The translations under genes were made by a program, and so were the position numbers. This document shows, one piece after another, positions 59,487-64,000 of a stretch of 64,000 nt of DNA (the first letter of the stretch is position 1; each line of letters opens with the position of its first letter). A model generated the notes under the pieces. That model ran no database searches. It saw only the letters and a list, made by a program, of their open reading frames with translations, and had not been told where the DNA came from. Source of the stretch: Ramlibacter tataouinensis (GTDB lineage Bacteria > Pseudomonadota > Gammaproteobacteria > Burkholderiales > Burkholderiaceae_C); the NCBI RefSeq assembly GCF_001580455.1, contig NZ_CP010951.1, positions 1,054,001 to 1,118,000 on the forward strand. Direction: 5' to 3'.

Positions 59487-60497
59487 ATGCCCTCGATTCT
59501 CGAATCGCTATCCGACAGCTTCGGCCCCGGCGTCGTCGACGACATCGGCAAGGCCTTGAGCGCCGACCCCTCGGCGGTCACCAAGGGCTTGGGCGTGGTC
59601 GGCCCGCTGCTGATGTCCGGCATGGCGAAGCAGGCTGCGGCGCCTGGCGGCGCCGAGTCGCTGATGAAGTTGTTGCCCGAAGGCACCGGGGGTCTTCTCG
59701 GCAGCCTCGGTGGACTGCTGGGCGGACTGACCGGCGGCGCGGCAGGCGGCCAGGCCAGCCCCGCGTCCGCCTTGCTCGGCCCCGGCGTGAACGCCATCGG
59801 CGGCGCACTGTCCCGTTCGCTGGGTTTCAATGTGACGCCGCTGCTGGGCATGGCCGCTCCCGCCCTGCTCGGCCTCGTGAGCCAGGCGGTGCAGTCGAAG
59901 AAGCTGGACGCCGGCGGACTGGCATCGATGCTCGGCCAGGAGAGCAGCGCCTTCGCGAGCAACCCGGCGAACAAGGAGACCCTGGCGCTCGTGTCGTCGG
60001 CCGTGGCATCGGGGGACAAGGCGACGGCGACGATCGCGTCCTACGGCGACAGCTGGAAGCATGTGGCCGCCGGACCGGCCGCGGCATTGTTCATGGTGTC
60101 GACCTCCGACTTGTCCGGCCCGGTCGGCTCGGTCAAGGAGGTGCAGGCCGCCGGAAAGGTGCTGCTCGACGCCGCCGGCAAGGCGGATCCCGCGTCGGTG
60201 CTGTCAGCGGCGTTTGGCGGCGGCCTGACCACGGACATGGCCAGCCAGGTGAAGGCGCTCGCGCCCACCAAGGACAAGCTGATCGACATCATCAAGGCCG
60301 GCGCTGCGGCAGTGGCCGCGAAGTCACCGGCCGAGTTGCAGGCCTACAAGAGCACGATCCTGCAAGTCGCCCAAGCCAGCGCCGAAGCCTCGAAGGAAGG
60401 CGGCTTTCTCGGCATCGGCGGCACGCTGGTGAGCAAGGACGAGCAGGCCGCGCTCGACACGATCAAGGCTGCCCTGGGAGGGACGCCGCAGCTCTGA
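59487..60497 (+). CDS. DUF937-like protein
   Basis: 336 residues, Gly/Ala/Leu-rich and without a signal peptide. It has the DUF937 appearance: LESLSDSFGPGVVDDIGKAL, a Gly-rich repeat GGLLGSLGGLLGGLTGG (about 68-85), and SRSLGFNVTPLLGMAAPALLGLVSQ. The second half contains repeated 'AL..AA..GDKA' helices. DUF937 proteins are of unknown function. It starts with a good AAGGAG and is placed between rpoZ and spoT, where most Proteobacteria have nothing. Confidence 0.75.
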   Translation: MPSILESLSDSFGPGVVDDIGKALSADPSAVTKGLGVVGPLLMSGMAKQAAAPGGAESLMKLLPEGTGGLLGSLGGLLGGLTGGAAGGQASPASALLGPGVNAIGGALSRSLGFNVTPLLGMAAPALLGLVSQAVQSKKLDAGGLASMLGQESSAFASNPANKETLALVSSAVASGDKATATIASYGDSWKHVAAGPAAALFMVSTSDLSGPVGSVKEVQAAGKVLLDAAGKADPASVLSAAFGGGLTTDMASQVKALAPTKDKLIDIIKAGAAAVAAKSPAELQAYKSTILQVAQASAEASKEGGFLGIGGTLVSKDEQAALDTIKAALGGTPQL

Positions 60498-60570
60498 CGC
60501 CGCACCTGCCCCATTGGGGACTTCCTGGGTCAGCAGCGGCGAACTCTTCCCGGGGCGCTACATTTGAGGC

Positions 60571-62835
60571 ATGAGCGCGGTCCTGGAATCCGCACCGGGC
60601 AAGGGCAAGCGCCCCGCCAACCATGCCCGGCCCAGCCCCGCTGCCGCCAACGCGGCGGCGGCGAGCTTTGCCGCGCTCACGGCCCGGCTGGACTACATCG
60701 ACGCCGCTGACGTCGAACAGGTGCGGCGCGCCTACCGTTTTGCCGACGAGGCCCATCTCGGCCAGATCCGCGCCAGCGGCGAGCCCTACATCACCCACCC
60801 CATCGCGGTGGCCTCGCAGTGCGCGGAATGGAAGCTGGACGCTCAGGCCCTGATGGCGGCGCTGCTGCACGACGCGATCGAGGATTGCGGCGTGACCAAG
60901 CCCGAGCTGATCGAGCGCTTCGGCGCGCCGGTGGCCGAACTGGTGGACGGGCTCACCAAGCTGGACAAGCTGCAGTTCACCACGCGCGAGGAGAACCAGG
61001 CCGAGTCCTTCCGCAAGATGCTGCTGGCGATGGCGCGCGACGTGCGGGTCATCCTGGTCAAGCTGGCCGACCGCTCGCACAACATGCGCACGCTGGAAGA
61101 CATGCCGCGCGAGAAGTGGAGCCGCATCTCTTCCGAAACGCTGGACATCTACGCGCCGATCGCGCACCGGCTGGGCCTGAATTCGACCTACCGCGAGCTG
61201 CAGGAACTCGCCTTCCGGCACCTGCAGCCGTGGCGCCACGCGATCCTGAACAAGGCCGTGTCCAAGGCCCGCAGCCGCCGCCGCGACCTGATCCAGAAAG
61301 TGCAGCGCGAGGTGGAGGCGGCGTTCGAGCAGGCCGGCATGCAGGTGCAGATCGCCGGGCGCGAGAAGACGCTCTACTCCATCTACCGCAAGATGGACGA
61401 GAAGCACCTGAGCTTCGCGCAGGTGACCGACATCTACGGCTTCCGCATCATCGTGCCCTCGGTACTGGACTGCTACACCGCCATGGGCCTGTTGCACCAG
61501 ATGTACAAGCCGGTGCCCGGCAAGTTCAAGGACCACATCGCCATTCCCAAGATGAATGGCTACCAGTCGCTGCACACCACGCTGGTGGGACCGTCGGGCG
61601 TGAACGTGGAGTTCCAGATGCGCACCGAGGCGATGCACATCGTCGCCGAATCGGGCGTGGCCGCGCACTGGCTGTACAAGGCGAGCAACCCGGGCGAGGA
61701 TGTCGCCGACCAGTTGGGCACCAAGTGGCTGCAGTCGCTGCTGGACATCCAGCATGAGACACGCGATGCCGCCGAATTCTGGGACCATGTCAAGATCGAC
61801 CTGTTCCCGGACGCGGTCTATGTGTTCACGCCCAAGAGCCAGATCATGGCGCTGCCGCGCGGCGCCACGGTGGTCGACTTCGCCTACGCGATCCACAGCA
61901 ACATCGGCGACCGCACGGTCGCGGCCAAGATCAATGGCGTGCAGGTGCCGCTGCGCACCGAACTGAAGAACGGCGACGTGGTCGAGGTCGTCACCGCGCC
62001 GGTGTCGACGCCCAACCCGGCCTGGCTCGGCTTCGTGCGCACCGGCCGCGCCCGCTCCAAGATCCGGCACCACCTCAAGTCGCTGGCCCAGGCGGAGTCG
62101 CAGGAGCTCGGCGAGAAGCTGCTGACACAGGCGCTGCGTTCCGAGGGCATGGAGCACCTGCCTGCCGACGACGAAAGCAACCACGGCATCTGGGAAAAGC
62201 TGCTGCGCTTCACGGGCAACCGCACGCGCGAGGAACTGCTCACCGACATCGGCCTGGGCAAGCGCATCGCCACCATTGTGGCCAAGCGCCTGGTGACCAT
62301 GCTGGCCGAAAAGGGCGTCAAGCCCGACGCCCTGCTGATCACCCGCGAGCGCTACACCGCCCACGAGAACGTGTCGCAGGGCGAGGTGACGCTGGACGGC
62401 AGCGAGAACGCCTCGGTGCAGTTCGCCAGCTGCTGCCGCCCGGTGCCCGGCGATCCGATCGTCGGCTACCTGGGGCGGGGCGAGGGCCTGGTGGTCCACT
62501 GCGAGGACTGCGCCGTGGCCAAGCGCCTGCGGCACAAGGACAGCGAGCGCTTCATCAGCGTCGAGTGGGCCGACGAACCGGTGCGGCCCTTCGAAACCAG
62601 CCTGCTGGTCACCGTGGCCAACGGCAAGGGCGTACTGGCCCGGATCGCCGCGGCGCTCGCCAGCGCCGAAGCCGACATCACCCACGTGAACATGGGCGAA
62701 GAAAAGGCGCAGGATGCGACCGACCTGCGCTTCCTGGTGGCCGTGCGCGACAAGGCGCACCTCGATGCGGCCATCCGCATGCTCAAGCGCACGCCTTCGG
62801 TGATGCGCGTGCAGCGGGTGAAGCCGAGCCGCTAG
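60571..62835 (+). CDS. spoT: RelA/SpoT-family (p)ppGpp synthetase/hydrolase
   Basis: 754 residues with the full bifunctional layout. HD hydrolase: ITHPIAVASQCAEW and LLHDAIED (His100-Asp101). Synthetase: GREKTLYSIYRKM, DIYGFRIIV, GKFKDHIAIPKMNGYQSLHTTLVGP and EFQMRTEAMH. TGS domain from about 405, then helical and Cys-containing region (FASCCRPVPGDPIVGYLGRGEGLVVH), and C-terminal ACT domain. The HD residues appear intact, supporting ppGpp hydrolysis as well as synthesis. It is placed after rpoZ, with a DUF937 gene between. Confidence 0.95.
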   Translation: MSAVLESAPGKGKRPANHARPSPAAANAAAASFAALTARLDYIDAADVEQVRRAYRFADEAHLGQIRASGEPYITHPIAVASQCAEWKLDAQALMAALLHDAIEDCGVTKPELIERFGAPVAELVDGLTKLDKLQFTTREENQAESFRKMLLAMARDVRVILVKLADRSHNMRTLEDMPREKWSRISSETLDIYAPIAHRLGLNSTYRELQELAFRHLQPWRHAILNKAVSKARSRRRDLIQKVQREVEAAFEQAGMQVQIAGREKTLYSIYRKMDEKHLSFAQVTDIYGFRIIVPSVLDCYTAMGLLHQMYKPVPGKFKDHIAIPKMNGYQSLHTTLVGPSGVNVEFQMRTEAMHIVAESGVAAHWLYKASNPGEDVADQLGTKWLQSLLDIQHETRDAAEFWDHVKIDLFPDAVYVFTPKSQIMALPRGATVVDFAYAIHSNIGDRTVAAKINGVQVPLRTELKNGDVVEVVTAPVSTPNPAWLGFVRTGRARSKIRHHLKSLAQAESQELGEKLLTQALRSEGMEHLPADDESNHGIWEKLLRFTGNRTREELLTDIGLGKRIATIVAKRLVTMLAEKGVKPDALLITRERYTAHENVSQGEVTLDGSENASVQFASCCRPVPGDPIVGYLGRGEGLVVHCEDCAVAKRLRHKDSERFISVEWADEPVRPFETSLLVTVANGKGVLARIAAALASAEADITHVNMGEEKAQDATDLRFLVAVRDKAHLDAAIRMLKRTPSVMRVQRVKPSR

Positions 62836-62851
62836 TGCACTGCCCCGGCCT

Positions 62852-63406
62852 TCAGGCCGGCGCCGGGTACTCCACCCGCAGCACCTCGATCTCGTGCGGC
62901 CCGGCCGGCGTCACCAGTTTGACCACGTCGCCCGTGCGCGCCTTCAGCAGCGCCCGCGCAATCGGCGAGATCCAGCTCACCTGTTCCCTGGCGTGGTCGG
63001 CTTCGTCGATGCCCATGATGGTAATGGTGCGCTCCTCGCCGGCCTCGTCGACGTAGGTCACCGTGGCGCCGAAGAAGACCTGGTCGCTGCCGTGGTGCGC
63101 CGCCGGGTCGGCCACCTGCGCGATCTCCAGCCGCTTGGTCAGGAAACGGATGCGGCGGTCGATCTCGCGCAGCCGCTTCTTGCCATAGAGGTAGTCGCCG
63201 TTTTCCGAGCGGTCGCCGTTGCTGGCGGCCCAGTGCACCACCTCGACCACCTTGGGCCGCTCCTCGTCGATCAGTTGCAGCAGTTCCGTGCGCAGCTGCG
63301 CGTAGCCGTGGGGGGTGATGTAGTTTTTTGTGCCCGCGGGTATCTCCGGCAGCGACGCTTCATCGTCGTCGTCGCCGTCGGTCTCCTTGGTGAAGGCCTT
63401 GTTCAT
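62852..63406 (-). CDS. greB: transcription elongation factor GreB
   Basis: 184 residues. An acidic N-terminal extension (DGDDDDEASLPE) precedes the coiled coil (YITPHGYAQLRTELLQLIDEERPKVVEVV, ENGDYLYGKKRLREIDRRIRFLTKRLE) with the acidic tip, and a C-terminal domain ending in LKARTGDVVKLVTPAGPHEIEVL. The length and basic patches favour GreB over GreA. It rescues backtracked RNA polymerase by stimulating transcript cleavage. It converges with spoT (stops 16 nt apart). Confidence 0.93.
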   Translation of the reverse strand: MNKAFTKETDGDDDDEASLPEIPAGTKNYITPHGYAQLRTELLQLIDEERPKVVEVVHWAASNGDRSENGDYLYGKKRLREIDRRIRFLTKRLEIAQVADPAAHHGSDQVFFGATVTYVDEAGEERTITIMGIDEADHAREQVSWISPIARALLKARTGDVVKLVTPAGPHEIEVLRVEYPAPA

Positions 63407-63537
63407 GTCCGCGAGGATAGCCCCTGCCTGTAGCCTTCCTGGCGAGGTGTTTTCCTACAGACGCATGCGCCTCGTCCTACGGCAGCCCTTGCGTGCATCA
63501 GGCACGATGTCCTGCTCACCTAGGTATACCGAGTGTC

Positions 63538-64000
63538 ATGGCAATAGCGGCTTCCAGTCCGGGGCCGGGATCGCGCGGCAGCGACGTGGCCGCCGCAGTC
63601 TCGGCCAAGCGATCGCGCGCCAGTGCCGAGGCTGCCCGCTATGGCGTGCTGCGGCGCCTGGGGCCCGCGCTCAAGCACGACATGGTCGTGAACCTGCAGG
63701 CCATCGCGATGATGGCTGAGGTGATGAATGCGCGGCTCGATCGCGGCTCACCCGAGCCGGCCGAGTTCCACGACAACATTGCCAAGCTCAACCGTCTGGC
63801 GCGCGACGCGGTCGCGAACTGCCTGAAGGTGGCCGAGTGGCTGGAGCCCGGCGAGGACCAAGGCGTTCGCCTGGCCGAGGGCGTCGAGGAGTGCCTCAAG
63901 CTGGTGTCCAGCAACTTCAACTTCCGCGGCTTCGTGATTTCACGCGAGCTGGCCGACACGCCGTTCGAGGTGTCCCGGGTCGCGCTGCGTCACCTGCTGG
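63538..64000 (+). CDS. histidine-kinase-like protein (3' end outside the window)
   Basis: The first 154 residues are visible. No membrane segment. A helix with an H-box-like histidine (RRLGPALKHDMVVNLQAIAMMAEVM, His47) is followed by a second helix and the beginning of what looks like a GHKL ATPase fold (LAEGVEECLKLVSSNFNFRGFVISRELAD). It could be a cytosolic sensor kinase or HPt-like protein. The architecture resembles that of the gene at 3777-4544, but here a phosphoacceptor His is present. It diverges from greB. Confidence 0.6.
   Translation, partial: MAIAASSPGPGSRGSDVAAAVSAKRSRASAEAARYGVLRRLGPALKHDMVVNLQAIAMMAEVMNARLDRGSPEPAEFHDNIAKLNRLARDAVANCLKVAEWLEPGEDQGVRLAEGVEECLKLVSSNFNFRGFVISRELADTPFEVSRVALRHLL

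Overview
The window is uniformly GC-rich DNA with dense, mostly tightly packed genes and no insertion sequence, phage, CRISPR array or rRNA. Gene content and order point to a betaproteobacterium of the order Burkholderiales, most likely a soil or water Comamonadaceae (Ramlibacter/Variovorax-like). The indicators are a kinase/PP2C/rph/rdgB/hemW block, the yicC/gmk/rpoZ/spoT/greB block, a very large NAD-dependent glutamate dehydrogenase, a five-step hut pathway, and REP-like intercistronic repeats. The genus is inference.

Layout. 0-4.5 kb: a DUF2339/DUF3999 membrane pair, DUF3016 and a histidine-kinase-like protein. 4.8-12.1 kb: an unusual membrane LytTR regulator, a vanadium-haloperoxidase-like lipoprotein, an RlpA-like protein, glycerate 2-kinase, a DUF885 hydrolase and a TauE/SafE exporter. 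12.2-14.9 kb: a first NrtA/TauA-type ABC importer. 15.6-22.7 kb: purine catabolism (PuuD urate oxidase, XdhC, HIU hydrolase, PuuE allantoinase, a fused OHCU decarboxylase/allantoate amidohydrolase, an M20 hydrolase). 22.7-33.4 kb: histidine utilisation. One arm is hutU-hutH plus a second ABC importer, the other is hutC-D-I-G-F, and they diverge from a promoter with two identical HutC-type operators. 33.4-42.1 kb: envelope and stress genes, two hemerythrins, a glycosyltransferase, a cupredoxin/DUF411 pair, tRNA-Ser(UGA) and a patatin. 42.2-46 kb: PhoX behind a Pho-box-like array, then a CadR-type metal cassette. 46.1-51.6 kb: a lipoprotein and the 1,604-residue glutamate dehydrogenase. 51.7-63.4 kb: housekeeping genes. 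The window ends inside a second histidine-kinase-like gene.

How the genes work together. Much of the window is nitrogen and carbon salvage. Urate goes through HIU, OHCU and allantoin to allantoate and beyond. The resulting glyoxylate can enter central metabolism through glycerate, and a glycerate 2-kinase is encoded here. Histidine goes through urocanate to formylglutamate and glutamate, which the NAD-glutamate dehydrogenase can deaminate. Two importers of the nitrate/sulfonate/taurine class are interleaved with these pathways.

The most unusual signal is a set of tiny reading frames wedged between operon genes. Each starts on the ATGA overlap with the upstream stop codon, carries a Shine-Dalgarno sequence near its end, and stops on the ATGA overlap with the downstream start. 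Two are near-identical 66-nt copies at unrelated loci (14087-14152 and 21445-21510). A third, of different sequence but the same design, lies at 24357-24446. A separate tandem hairpin-rich repeat links rdgB to hemW and supplies the rdgB stop codon. Together they suggest mobile or repeated elements that act as translational connectors inside operons.
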